Source: Chloroflexota bacterium
GTDB lineage: Bacteria; Chloroflexota; Anaerolineae; Caldilineales; Caldilineaceae
Assembly (NCBI GenBank): GCA_003577005.1
Contig: QEUW01000129.1
Span: forward strand, 1 to 45,440
Reading direction: 5' to 3'
Length of the DNA stretch: 45,440 nucleotides
Below are positions 26,824-34,916 of the stretch, piece after piece (position 1 is the first letter of the stretch; each line of letters opens with the position of its first letter). Position numbers and translations under genes: made by a program. The notes under the pieces are model-generated. The model was not told where the DNA came from. It saw only the letters and a list, made by a program, of their open reading frames with translations, and did not search any database.

Positions 26824-28340
26824 ATGGATATTCTCTACTTGCACCCTGCCAAGCAGGAAGTGACGGCGCGCTATGACCGGTACAAAGCGTGCTCGCCCTA
26901 TCTCTTTATGCCGGTTGGCGTTGTCGGTCTGGTGAACCTGTTGCGCGCCCAGGGCTGGGCCGTCGAAGGGCTCAACTTGCCGCTGGAGTTGATGCTGCAA
27001 CCTGCCTTCAGCCTGCATCGATGGCTGGCGGCAAGAACGCCAGCCAAGCTGGTCATGATCGATCTGCACTGGTACGAGCACAGCTTTGGCGCGCTGGACG
27101 CAGCGCAGACCGTCAAAGCGACGCAGCGCAGACCGTCAAAGCTGTCTGGCCGGGCACACCGGTTGTGATCGGTGGGCTGACCGCCTCCCATTTTGCCGAG
27201 GAGATTCTTGCCAACTTTCCGGCGGTGGACTACATCATTCGCGGCGACGCCGAGCAGCCACTGCTGAAGCTGGCCGATGCCGTTTGCGCCCAGGCGGAAG
27301 AGCCGGCTGCGCTGGCGCGCGTTCCTAATCTGCTCTATCGCCAGGCCGGCGTAACCAAGCAGACGCCGCGCACCTTTTTTGCGCGTAGTGACGATCTGGA
27401 CCCGCTGGATTTTGTCACGCTCGACTGGCTTCATCATGCCGAGAATTATGCCGCCCTCCAATATTCGGGGATCGGCTTGATCCGCCTGCATGACGCAAAG
27501 CTCACCAGCCATTGGCTCTGTATCGGTCGCGGCTGCGTCTTCAATTGCATCTATTGCGGTGGCGGCAAGGATTCTCATGCGGAACTGGCGGGCCGCAACG
27601 GCTATGTCATGCGCTCGCCCGAACGTGTGGCGGAGGAGGTGGCGCTGCTGGCGAGCAAGGGCCGCCAGCAGGTTGCGCTCTCGCTCGACCCGGCCACCTT
27701 TGGCCCGGCGTGGTGGCGCGCCTTCTTTGGCCGTTTGCGCGCCCAGGGAACTCGCATTGGCATCTACAACGAGTTCTTTCAGCTGCCCTCTTCTGAATTC
27801 ATCGACGAATTGGGGCGCACTGCCGATCTGCAACATACAGAGGTAGCCATCTCCCCCTTGTCGGGGAACGAAGCGGTGCGGCGGCGCAACGGCAAGTTTT
27901 ACTCGAACGAGCGTTTTCTGGCGATGCTCGATACACTGAAAGCCTATTCCATCCCCATCTTTGTCTACTTTTCGCTCAACCTGCCTGGTGAAACGTTGCA
28001 GACCTTTAAGGAGACGCTTGCCCTGGCCGACCAGATCGGCAAGCGCTATCCGCCACACCTGCTGCGCATGTTGAATCCCTGCCACACGCTGGACCCGGTG
28101 TCGCCCATGAGCCGCCAGCCTGATGCGTTTGGCATGACCGTCCACTATCGTACCTTTCAAGACTACTACAATTACTGTAAGGGAACGGGCTGGCAGCCAC
28201 GCTATGTCACCCGCGGCGAGCATCGCGGCTTTGAGATGGACGGACGCCCGGCCCGTATCGTCGAACAGATGGCGCAGATCTGGGATATGTTCGCCCGGGC
28301 GCAGCGCTTTCGCTGTTTTCCTGTGCCGCGCGGGTGGTAA
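26824..28340 (+). pseudogene. B12-binding radical SAM protein, frameshifted by a 23-bp duplication
   Basis: Two reading frames together encode one protein of about 500 residues. The first (from ATG 26824) gives MDILYLHPAK and the N-terminal half of a cobalamin-binding Rossmann domain, then leaves frame. The second frame resumes with AVWPGTPVVIGGLTASHFAE, continues through the radical SAM core with CVFNCIYC (C-x3-C-x2-C) and ends at 28340. The switch lies in an exact 23-bp tandem duplication (27097-27119, 27120-27142); removing one copy restores a continuous frame. As it stands the gene cannot make the full protein. The core is otherwise intact, so the change is recent, phase-variable, or an assembly error. 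It lies within the catabolic block. Confidence 0.88.
27097..27142 (+). repeat. Exact 23-bp tandem duplication inside the radical SAM gene
   Basis: GACGCAGCGCAGACC plus CGTCAAAG-type continuation, 23 nt, occurs twice without a spacer at 27097-27119 and 27120-27142. 23 is not a multiple of three, so it shifts the frame. Confidence 0.97.
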
Positions 28341-28355
28341 AGATGCGGCGTTTGG

Positions 28356-28364
28356 TGCTATAAT
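28356..28364 (+). promoter_or_regulatory. Extended -10 promoter before the PhyH gene
   Basis: TGCTATAAT, the same extended -10 as at the M23 peptidase promoter, 16 nt after the radical SAM stop and 35 nt before the PhyH start. There is no good -35 box. It may give the downstream genes independent expression. Confidence 0.45.
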
Positions 28365-28398
28365 CCGAAAGCTATATGCAAGCAATCAAGGAGACCTC

Positions 28399-29154
28399 AT
28401 GATCGTCACCCCACAACAAGTGCAACAATACCACGAACAGGGCTATTGCGTGCTGCCCAATGTGATCCCCACGGAGCATCTGGAAAACCTGCGCGCCGAG
28501 TGTGGCCGCTTTATCGAGCAGATGCACGCCGAGATGGATGCCAAGGGCACCGATACGCTGGGCATCAGCCACCGCAACAGCCGTTATTTTATCTCACGGC
28601 GGGCGCAACAGAGCGAAAAGCTCATGGGTTTTCTCTTTAGCGACTTGATGGCCGAGGTCACCCAGGCGCTGTTGGGGCCGGAGGTCTATCTCTTCAACGA
28701 ACAATATGTGGTCAAGGCAGCCGAACGAGGTATGAAATTCGCCTGGCACCAGGATTCGGGCTATGTCCATTTCAACGGCGGTGCGCCGCACAAGCCCTAT
28801 CTAAGCTGTTGGTGTCCGCTGGACGACGCCACCATCGAGAACGGCACGGTCTACATTCTCCCCTTTGACCGCGCCGGCACCCGCGAGATCGTCCCCCATG
28901 TGGAAGAGGCCGGCACCAACGATAAGGTGGGCTACTTTGGCGACGACCCCGGCGACCCGGTGGAAGCGCCCGCCGGCAGCATCGTCTGTTTTACCAGCTA
29001 CACCTTCCACCGCAGCGGCCCCAATACGACTGACCAGATGCGCCGCGTCTACCTAGCGCAATATTCCTCTGAACCACTCCGCAAGCTGGCTGATGGTTCG
29101 TTCTGGGGTTGGGCAATTCCGGTGCTACAGGATGGAAAGAAAGTGGCGTTGTAA
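28399..29154 (+). CDS. Phytanoyl-CoA dioxygenase (PhyH) family protein
   Basis: Non-heme iron, 2-oxoglutarate-dependent oxygenase, 251 aa from ATG 28399 (AAGGAGA upstream; the longer frame overlaps the previous gene). The iron facial triad is visible as H117-x-D119 in AWHQDSGY and H204 in TFHRSGPN, with R215/R216 placed for 2-oxoglutarate binding. The double-stranded beta-helix is complete. Bacterial PhyH proteins in sugar-catabolic clusters often hydroxylate small substrates; the substrate here is unknown. Confidence 0.9.
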   Translation: MIVTPQQVQQYHEQGYCVLPNVIPTEHLENLRAECGRFIEQMHAEMDAKGTDTLGISHRNSRYFISRRAQQSEKLMGFLFSDLMAEVTQALLGPEVYLFNEQYVVKAAERGMKFAWHQDSGYVHFNGGAPHKPYLSCWCPLDDATIENGTVYILPFDRAGTREIVPHVEEAGTNDKVGYFGDDPGDPVEAPAGSIVCFTSYTFHRSGPNTTDQMRRVYLAQYSSEPLRKLADGSFWGWAIPVLQDGKKVAL

Positions 29155-29163
29155 TAAAATAGC

Positions 29164-29294
29164 AGGTTCGCAGAGAGCACGGAGAAGACGCAGAGAGCGC
29201 TGAGAGGTTGAGAGCATCTCTCTGTTCTCTGTGCCCCTGGTATGCTGGATACACAGCGCCGAACTCTGTGTATCTCTGTGCGCTCTGTGAACCT
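29164..29294. repeat. Word-iterated palindrome (CAGAGAGCAC words)
   Basis: Left part 29164-29214 repeats CAGAGAGC/CGGAGAAGACG words. The right part (29219-29294) carries the complementary CTCTGTG words and ends GAACCT, complementing AGGTTC at 29164. The stem of ~31 nt is imperfect. It starts 9 nt after a stop and ends 15 nt before the next ribosome site. The words match the element at 33750. Confidence 0.8.
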
Positions 29295-29322
29295 ACTTTA
29301 CACAAATTAGAAGGAGAAAACC

Positions 29323-30327
29323 ATGCCAAGACCTGTTACTCTTTTTACCGGACAGTGGGCTGACCTGCCCTTTGAAGAAATGTGCGCCAAGGCCAAATCG
29401 TTTGGCTACGATGGCCTTGAGATCGCCTGTTGGGGCGACCACTTTGAGGTGGACAAGGCGCTCGACAATGACAGCTACATCAAGTCGCGCTGGGATACGC
29501 TGAACAAGTATGATCTCAAATGTTTTGCCATCAGCACCCACCTGGTCGGCCAGGCCGTGGCGGATAAGATCATCGATGAGCGGCACAAGGGCATTCTGCC
29601 CTCCCGCATTTGGGGTGACGGTGACCCCGAAGGCGTCCGTCAACGGGCTGCCGAAGATGTCAAGAATACTGCCCGCGCCGCCGCCCAGTTTGGTGTAAAG
29701 GTGGTCAACGGCTTTACCGGCTCGCCCATCTGGCATGTGCTGGCTATGTTCCCACCTGTGCCCCCGCAGATGATCGAGGACGGTTACAAAGAGTTTGCCG
29801 ACCGTTGGAACCCCATTTTGGATGTGTTCGACGAGGTAGGCGTCAAGTTTGGCTTGGAAGTTCATCCGTCGGAGATAGCCTACGATTTCTGGTCGACCAA
29901 GCGCACGCTCGAAGCAGTCAATCACCGGCCGGCCTTTGGCATCAACTTCGACCCCAGCCACCTCTACTGGCAGATGGTGGACCCGGTCGCCTTTGTCTAC
30001 GAATTTGCCGACCGTATCTATCACATGCATGTCAAGGAGTCGATCCGCAACCTGGATGGGCGCAACGGCATCCTCGGCTCGCATCTCTTCTTTGGCGACC
30101 ACCGCCGCGGCTGGGATTTTGTCTCGCCGGGGCGCGGGGGCGTGCCCTTTGAGCGCGTCTTCCGGGCGCTCAACGACGTGGGCTACGACGGCCCCTTCTC
30201 GGTTGAGTGGGAAGACAACGGCATGAACCGTGACCAGGGCGCACCCGAAGCCCTGGCCATGGTGCGCCGGCTCGACCTCACTCCCTCGAACGTGGCCTTT
30301 GATGCGGCGTTTGCGGCGAAAAATTAG
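29323..30327 (+). CDS. Sugar isomerase/epimerase (xylose isomerase-like TIM barrel)
   Basis: 334 aa, AP-endonuclease-2/xylose-isomerase-like fold. Metal and substrate residues are visible in order: [37 protein letters not shown] and SVEWED. AGAAGGAG precedes the ATG. Such enzymes next to Gfo/Idh/MocA dehydrogenases usually act on keto-sugars or inositol-type intermediates. Its place directly before the second dehydrogenase suggests that the two work in sequence. Confidence 0.9.
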   Translation: MPRPVTLFTGQWADLPFEEMCAKAKSFGYDGLEIACWGDHFEVDKALDNDSYIKSRWDTLNKYDLKCFAISTHLVGQAVADKIIDERHKGILPSRIWGDGDPEGVRQRAAEDVKNTARAAAQFGVKVVNGFTGSPIWHVLAMFPPVPPQMIEDGYKEFADRWNPILDVFDEVGVKFGLEVHPSEIAYDFWSTKRTLEAVNHRPAFGINFDPSHLYWQMVDPVAFVYEFADRIYHMHVKESIRNLDGRNGILGSHLFFGDHRRGWDFVSPGRGGVPFERVFRALNDVGYDGPFSVEWEDNGMNRDQGAPEALAMVRRLDLTPSNVAFDAAFAAKN

Positions 30328-30339
30328 CTATAGAGAATA

Positions 30340-30405
30340 GGGAGTGGGGAATAGGGAATGGGGATTCTTCCTACCCCTACTCCCCACTCCCCATTCCCCA
30401 CTCCC
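30340..30405. repeat. Word-iterated palindrome (GGGAATR words)
   Basis: Arms 30340-30364 and 30381-30405, 25 nt with 23 complementary positions. The left arm is GGGAGTG/GGGAATA/GGGAATG in tandem. The right arm reads CCCCACT/CCCCATT. It starts 13 nt after a stop and ends 11 nt before the CAGGAGA ribosome site. Confidence 0.9.
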
Positions 30406-30430
30406 TTTCAAAAATCAGGAGAAAGCACTC

Positions 30431-31627
30431 ATGGGTAAAAGTGGCGGTTTTACCTCGATGGCCGATGCCAAGGCCGCCGGTGAAGCACCGGAGATCGGTG
30501 TGGGCATGTTGGGCTATGCCTTCATGGGCAAGGCGCATAGCCACGCCATGTTGAACATCCCTCACATGATGTACCCGCCGCCGGCGATCCCGAAGCTGGT
30601 GGCCATCGCCGGGCGCAACGAGGAGGCGGTCAAGGAAGCACAAAAGCGCTACGGCTATGAAACCTATTACACTGACTGGAAAAAGATGCTGCGCGACGAT
30701 CGCATCCAGCTTTTTGACAACGGTGGGCCAAACGACGCCCATGCCGCACCTAGCATCGCCGCCGCCCGCGCCGGCAAGCATGTCCTATGTGAAAAGCCGC
30801 TGGGCCGCACTGCCTCTGAATCCAAACGTATGCGAGATGCCGTGGGCGAGACGGGCGTCAAAAATATGGTTGCCTTCAACTATCGCTTTGTCCCCGCCAT
30901 TCGCCAGATCCGCAAGCTGGTGGACAGCGGATTGTTGGGGCAGATTTACCATTTCCGCGGCGTCTATTTGCAAGAGTGGATTATGCCCCACTACGGCACG
31001 CCTATGATCTGGCGCCTGCAAAAGGACCAGGCCGGCAGCGGTGCATTAGGCGACCTGGGCGCTCACATCATCGACCTGGCCCGCTATCTGGTCGGCGAGA
31101 TCGGCGCCGTGCAGGCGATGACCAGAACCTTTATCAAGGAGCGGCCACGCGGCGACGGCACGATGGGCATGGTCGATGTCGACGACGCCTTTGCCGCCGT
31201 CGTCGAGTTCGAGAATGGTGCGCTAGGTACGCTCGAAGCCTCGCGCTTTGCCGCCGGGCGCAAAAACGGCCAACGCATCGAGATCAACGCCGAGAAGGCC
31301 AGCATCGTCTTCAACCTGGAGCGGCTCAACGAGTTGGAGGTCTTCTGGGTGGGTGACGAACCCAAAGAGACGCAAGGCTTCCGCAATGTGCTTGTCTCTG
31401 AGGGCTATCACCCCTGGTGGGAGAACTGGTGGCCGCAGGGGCACATGATCGGCTGGGAGCACACTTTTGTCCACGAGATCACCCACCTGCTCGACTGCAT
31501 TGCCAACGATCAGGCGGTCTCGCCCATCGGCGCTGATTTTGAGGACGGTTACCGGGCCGCCGTGGTCTGCGACGCTGTGCTCAACTCGGCAGACAAGGGG
31601 CGCCGGGTGCAGTGTAAGTATGAGTAG
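30431..31627 (+). CDS. Gfo/Idh/MocA-family oxidoreductase (second copy)
   Basis: 398 aa from ATG 30431 (CAGGAGA upstream; the frame extends back through the palindrome but that part is not coding). Rossmann fold GVGMLGYAFMGKAHSHAM, EKPLGRT motif, active-site DLGAHIIDLARYL, and a long C-terminal sheet domain ending GRRVQCKYE. It is about 70 residues longer than the first copy and clearly a different subfamily. Likely an NAD(P)-dependent sugar dehydrogenase coupled to the isomerase before it. Confidence 0.9.
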   Translation: MGKSGGFTSMADAKAAGEAPEIGVGMLGYAFMGKAHSHAMLNIPHMMYPPPAIPKLVAIAGRNEEAVKEAQKRYGYETYYTDWKKMLRDDRIQLFDNGGPNDAHAAPSIAAARAGKHVLCEKPLGRTASESKRMRDAVGETGVKNMVAFNYRFVPAIRQIRKLVDSGLLGQIYHFRGVYLQEWIMPHYGTPMIWRLQKDQAGSGALGDLGAHIIDLARYLVGEIGAVQAMTRTFIKERPRGDGTMGMVDVDDAFAAVVEFENGALGTLEASRFAAGRKNGQRIEINAEKASIVFNLERLNELEVFWVGDEPKETQGFRNVLVSEGYHPWWENWWPQGHMIGWEHTFVHEITHLLDCIANDQAVSPIGADFEDGYRAAVVCDAVLNSADKGRRVQCKYE

Positions 31628-31629
31628 CG

Positions 31630-31687
31630 ATGAGTGACGAGTGAGGAGTGAATGCAAACCCTGCTTCACTCCTCACTCGTCACTCAT
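31630..31687. repeat. Word-iterated palindrome (GAGTGAN heptamers)
   Basis: Perfect 23-bp arms 31630-31652 and 31665-31687 with a 12-nt loop. The left arm is three heptamers GAGTGAC-GAGTGAG-GAGTGAA after AT. It begins 2 nt after the TAG stop of the oxidoreductase. Confidence 0.95.
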
Positions 31688-31752
31688 GCTTACAGACAGT
31701 GTATGTCTTATGGCGCAAACGCGCCCACTCACGCCACTGTAAGGGGGAAACG

Positions 31753-32571
31753 ATGGCAGTGGATGACCACTCTTCAGAGATGGTGCGGCTGCCTGGCGGC
31801 GAGTTTGTTATGGGTACGCCTCTGGCTGACATCGAGCGGCTGCTCGAACGCTATCAGGTAAACCACCGCGATCTGTTTCTACCCGAATCTCCTCAGCATC
31901 CCGTCTCGCTTACCCCCTTTTACATGGATCGCTATCCGGTGACCAATGCCCAGTTCAAGCTGTTTCTCGATCAACAGCCAGCGTGGCGGCGCGAGCAAGT
32001 CCCGGCGCAATTGCACAACGGCGCTTATCTGAAGCATTGGTCCGACAATGAGTATCCACCGGACAAAGCCGATCACCCGGTGGTTTACGTAAGCTGGTAT
32101 GCGGCCGTCGCCTACGCCCGGTGGGCCGGCAAACGGCTGCCAACTGAGGCCGAGTGGGAATACGCCGCACGCGGTGGATTGGCGAACGCTCCATTTCCGT
32201 GGGGAGATGATCCGCCCGATGCAGGCCGCGCCAATTATGGCGCTAGCGGCCTGGCTGGCACAACGCCCGTTGGCCGCTATCCACCCAATGCCTATGGTCT
32301 GTTCGACCTGGCCGGCAATGTCTGGGAATATTGCATAGATGAGTGGCAGGCTGATTTTTATGCCACGAGCCCACATGAAAACCCGGTTGCGGGCGGAAAC
32401 CTCTTTGACAAGGAAGATTTTCTGGCCGTAGCGACGCGCCGGGTGATCCGTGGGGGCAGTTGGGGAGGCGCACCGCTCAATCTGCGCGTTGCCTACCGGG
32501 ACAGCCACCCTCCAGCGGGGGCCGGTCCGCATGTGGGGTTTCGTTGCGCACAGACAATAGCAGTCACGTAG
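31753..32571 (+). CDS. SUMF1/formylglycine-generating-enzyme-fold protein lacking the catalytic cysteines
   Basis: 272 aa from ATG 31753 (AAGGGGGAAA upstream; the longer frame includes the palindrome). The SUMF1 fold is clear: VRLPGGEFVMGT, MDRYPVTNAQFKLFL, RLPTEAEWEYAARGG, LAGNVWEY and VIRGGSWGG ending GFRCA. True formylglycine-generating enzymes carry two cysteines just after GGSW; here the region reads GGSWGGAPLNLRVAYRD without Cys. It is therefore unlikely to activate the sulfatase at 44 kb and may act as a binding or sulfoxide-synthase-like domain. Role unknown. Confidence 0.88.
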   Translation: MAVDDHSSEMVRLPGGEFVMGTPLADIERLLERYQVNHRDLFLPESPQHPVSLTPFYMDRYPVTNAQFKLFLDQQPAWRREQVPAQLHNGAYLKHWSDNEYPPDKADHPVVYVSWYAAVAYARWAGKRLPTEAEWEYAARGGLANAPFPWGDDPPDAGRANYGASGLAGTTPVGRYPPNAYGLFDLAGNVWEYCIDEWQADFYATSPHENPVAGGNLFDKEDFLAVATRRVIRGGSWGGAPLNLRVAYRDSHPPAGAGPHVGFRCAQTIAVT

Positions 32572-32707
32572 CCGCAATTTGCGTGTCCGAGCGCAGCTTA
32601 CCAAGACTTAGAGAAATCATGGCAAACACAGGGGCTACAAGAAAGAAGCTCTGTGCGGTCTGCCTTTTTTGTGTTCTCGATGAATCTATAGTAGTACCCA
32701 AACCACC

Positions 32708-33733
32708 ATGAGCAATCTTATCGTCATTCATGCTGATTTTGAGGCGCACTGGCCTTTTGTGGCCGAGCGATTGATGCAACGCTGGCAAGAGCAAGACGAG
32801 ACTGCTCTCATCCGCCTGGAGCGAGGGGACTCCCGCATCTTGGGCGAAGCTGTCGCCCATCCGCACGAGGTGACCCGGCTGGCCTGCTTGGGTGTACCGG
32901 TTACGGCTGCGTGTTTGCAGCGCTTTGTCATGCTGCGTGAAGCAGCCTTTGCAGCTCCGTATGGCGCCGCTGACCTCTCCCTGGCTGCGCTTGACCATCT
33001 CCAACAGCGAGGCGTGAAGCGCTACCAACACCGTAGTGAGGGTTTTTGGGGCCAGTCAGTCGCTGAATTTGCCCTGGCGCTGACCCTCTGCGCGCTGCGC
33101 CGCATCCCGCAGAATTATCAGGAGATGCTCACCTCGTACGAACCGTGGCAGCGGTATAGTGCCCAACGCAACCAGGGGCCGGGGAAGCTGGGCGCCCAAT
33201 TCAGCGACGACACACGCTTCACTCACGGCACAGTCGCCGGCAAACGGGTGCGGGTCGTCGGGGCCGGCAATATCGGCAGCCGCTACGCCAGCTTTGTCCA
33301 CCTGCTGGGGGCGGATGTGGCCGCCTGGGACCCCTATGCAGCCGAGCCCAGCTTTCACCGGACCGGCTCGCGCCGTGCCCACCATCTGGACGAGCTGGTA
33401 AAGGATGCCGAGATCTTTGTCCCCATGCTCCCCCTTACCGAGGGGACGCTCGGTCTCGTGACCGCAGCGCACATCGATGCCCTGCCCAAAGGTTGCCTCG
33501 TGGTGCTGGCAACGCGGGCGCTTATCTGTGATATGGACGCCATCCGCCGCCGGGTGCTGGCCGATGAACTGGCGCTGGCCGCCGATGTCTTTGATATCGA
33601 GCCGCTGCCGTTGGACGACCCATTGCTGGGCCGGCACAACGTTGTTCACACACCGCATCTGGCTGGACGCACGCGCGACGCCAATTATCAATGGGTCGAT
33701 GACTTGTTGGCCCAGTTTGACCCGATTGTGTGA
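32708..33733 (+). CDS. D-2-hydroxyacid dehydrogenase (NAD-dependent)
   Basis: 341 aa of the D-isomer-specific 2-hydroxyacid dehydrogenase family. NAD-binding GAGNIGSRYA, aspartate-type switch AAWDP, catalytic Arg in LATRALICD, Glu in FDIEPLP and His in HTPHLAGRT are all present. The usual nucleotide motif GxGxxG is intact. It likely reduces or oxidises a 2-keto/hydroxy acid from the sugar pathway. The start has no strong ribosome site; the ATG overlaps the stop of a doubtful 30-codon frame (ATGA). The preceding spacer has no palindrome. Confidence 0.9.
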   Translation: MSNLIVIHADFEAHWPFVAERLMQRWQEQDETALIRLERGDSRILGEAVAHPHEVTRLACLGVPVTAACLQRFVMLREAAFAAPYGAADLSLAALDHLQQRGVKRYQHRSEGFWGQSVAEFALALTLCALRRIPQNYQEMLTSYEPWQRYSAQRNQGPGKLGAQFSDDTRFTHGTVAGKRVRVVGAGNIGSRYASFVHLLGADVAAWDPYAAEPSFHRTGSRRAHHLDELVKDAEIFVPMLPLTEGTLGLVTAAHIDALPKGCLVVLATRALICDMDAIRRRVLADELALAADVFDIEPLPLDDPLLGRHNVVHTPHLAGRTRDANYQWVDDLLAQFDPIV

Positions 33734-33749
33734 TAATGATAAAAGCGGA

Positions 33750-33816
33750 ACACAGAGAGCACAGAGATGAAAGAGAACCCTCTGTGCTCTCTGTGCAATC
33801 TCTGTGCTCTCTGTGT
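33750..33816. repeat. Word-iterated palindrome (CAGAGAGCAC words) with duplicated arm
   Basis: Perfect 19-bp arms 33750-33768 (ACACAGAGAGCACAGAGAT) and 33798-33816. The right-arm word TCTGTGCTCTCTGTG occurs twice, 20 nt apart (33781-33795, 33801-33815). It starts 17 nt after a stop and ends directly before GAAGGAG. Related in sequence to the element at 29164. Confidence 0.93.
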
Positions 33817-33833
33817 AACTGAAGGAGTGATTT

Positions 33834-34802
33834 ATGCAATACAGCAGCGTCCCCGGTGTGACCAAGCCGGTCGCCCGGTTGGTGCAAGGTTCGGTGATGC
33901 TCAGTTCGAGCCGGTTGGAAGAAAGCTTTGCCCTGCTCGATGGGGTTTTTGCGCTGGGAGGTACAACGTTTGATACAGCGCACGGCTACGGCGCTGGCGA
34001 CGTGGAGCGCACCTTTGGCCGCTGGGTCAATGAGCGCGGGTTACGCGACCAGGTAGTCATCATCGGCAAGGGCGCGCACCACAACCAGGATCGCCAGCGC
34101 GTGACGCCGTTCGATATTTCGTCCGACCTGCACGACTCGCTCGCCCGCCTGAAGACCGATTATATCGACCTCTATCTGCTCCACCGCGACGACCCCACCA
34201 AACCGGTCGGCCCGATTGTGGAGGTGCTCAACGAGCACAAGGCAGCCGGCAAGATCCACGCCTTTGGCGGCTCCAACTGGTCGGTGCGCCGCATCGAAGA
34301 GGCCAACGAATACGCCGACAAACATGGCCTGACGCCTTTCGTCGCCAGCAGCCCCAACTTCAGCCTGGCCGTGCAGGCGCAGGCGCCCTGGCCCAACTGT
34401 ATCAGCATCAGCGGGTCGGCGATGGAGGCCGAACGCCAATGGTATATCGAGCGCAACATGCCACTCTTCACCTGGTCGAGCCTGGCCGGCGGCTTCTTCA
34501 GTGGGCGTTTCAATCGCGACAACCTCGATGATTTCGCCAGCGGGCTGGACAAGCTGGCCGTCACCACCTACTGCACAGAACAGAATTTTCGCCGCCTCGA
34601 CCGCGCCCAGAAATTGGCGCAGGAGAAGGGTCTGACCGTCACGCAGATCGCGATGGCCTATGTCTTTAGCGTGCCGCTCAACATCTTTGCCCTGGTAGGC
34701 TGCGCCACGCCTGACGAATTCAAGGCCAATCTCCAGGCAAGCGAGGTCAAGTTGACCCCGCAAGAGGTGGCCTGGCTAGAGCTGCGCAGCGAGGCACGGT
34801 AA
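33834..34802 (+). CDS. Aldo/keto reductase
   Basis: NAD(P)H-dependent reductase, 322 aa, (beta/alpha)8 barrel. The catalytic tetrad is visible: D47 and Y52 in TTFDTAHGYG, K79 in IIGKGAHH, H117 in LYLLHRDD. GAAGGAG precedes the ATG. It is the last intact enzyme of the catabolic block and probably reduces an aldehyde or keto-sugar. The late LVGCATPDEFKANLQA segment is typical of the cofactor-binding end of the family. Confidence 0.92.
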   Translation: MQYSSVPGVTKPVARLVQGSVMLSSSRLEESFALLDGVFALGGTTFDTAHGYGAGDVERTFGRWVNERGLRDQVVIIGKGAHHNQDRQRVTPFDISSDLHDSLARLKTDYIDLYLLHRDDPTKPVGPIVEVLNEHKAAGKIHAFGGSNWSVRRIEEANEYADKHGLTPFVASSPNFSLAVQAQAPWPNCISISGSAMEAERQWYIERNMPLFTWSSLAGGFFSGRFNRDNLDDFASGLDKLAVTTYCTEQNFRRLDRAQKLAQEKGLTVTQIAMAYVFSVPLNIFALVGCATPDEFKANLQASEVKLTPQEVAWLELRSEAR

Positions 34803-34808
34803 TCTGCC

Positions 34809-34916
34809 ATGCGCGCTATCCTCTTCACCGCCCCCGAAACGATCACGCTTGAACGGCTGCCCGACCCCGTCTGCGCACCGGATGAAGTGGTCGTACTGGA
34901 GCCGATCCATGAATGA
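34809..34916 (+). pseudogene. N-terminal remnant of a zinc-type alcohol dehydrogenase
   Basis: A 35-codon frame [20 protein letters not shown] followed by [15 protein letters not shown] reads like the first beta-strands of a medium-chain zinc-dependent alcohol/sorbitol dehydrogenase (MRA..FTAP...E..PDP.P.PDEVLV). Such proteins are usually ~340 aa; this one stops at 34916, where it meets the start of the nucleotidyltransferase (34909). The remainder of the gene is absent, which suggests a deletion that brought the two genes together. Confidence 0.6.

Noticed and set aside
26898..28385. Long minus-strand frame opposite the radical SAM gene
   Set aside because: The plus strand carries the radical SAM motif CVFNCIYC and family sequence; the antisense frame has none.
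32619..32711. 30-codon frame with a CAVCLFC pair, overlapping the 2-hydroxyacid dehydrogenase start by ATGA
   Set aside because: Too short, no ribosome site and no known family. The overlap could be chance.
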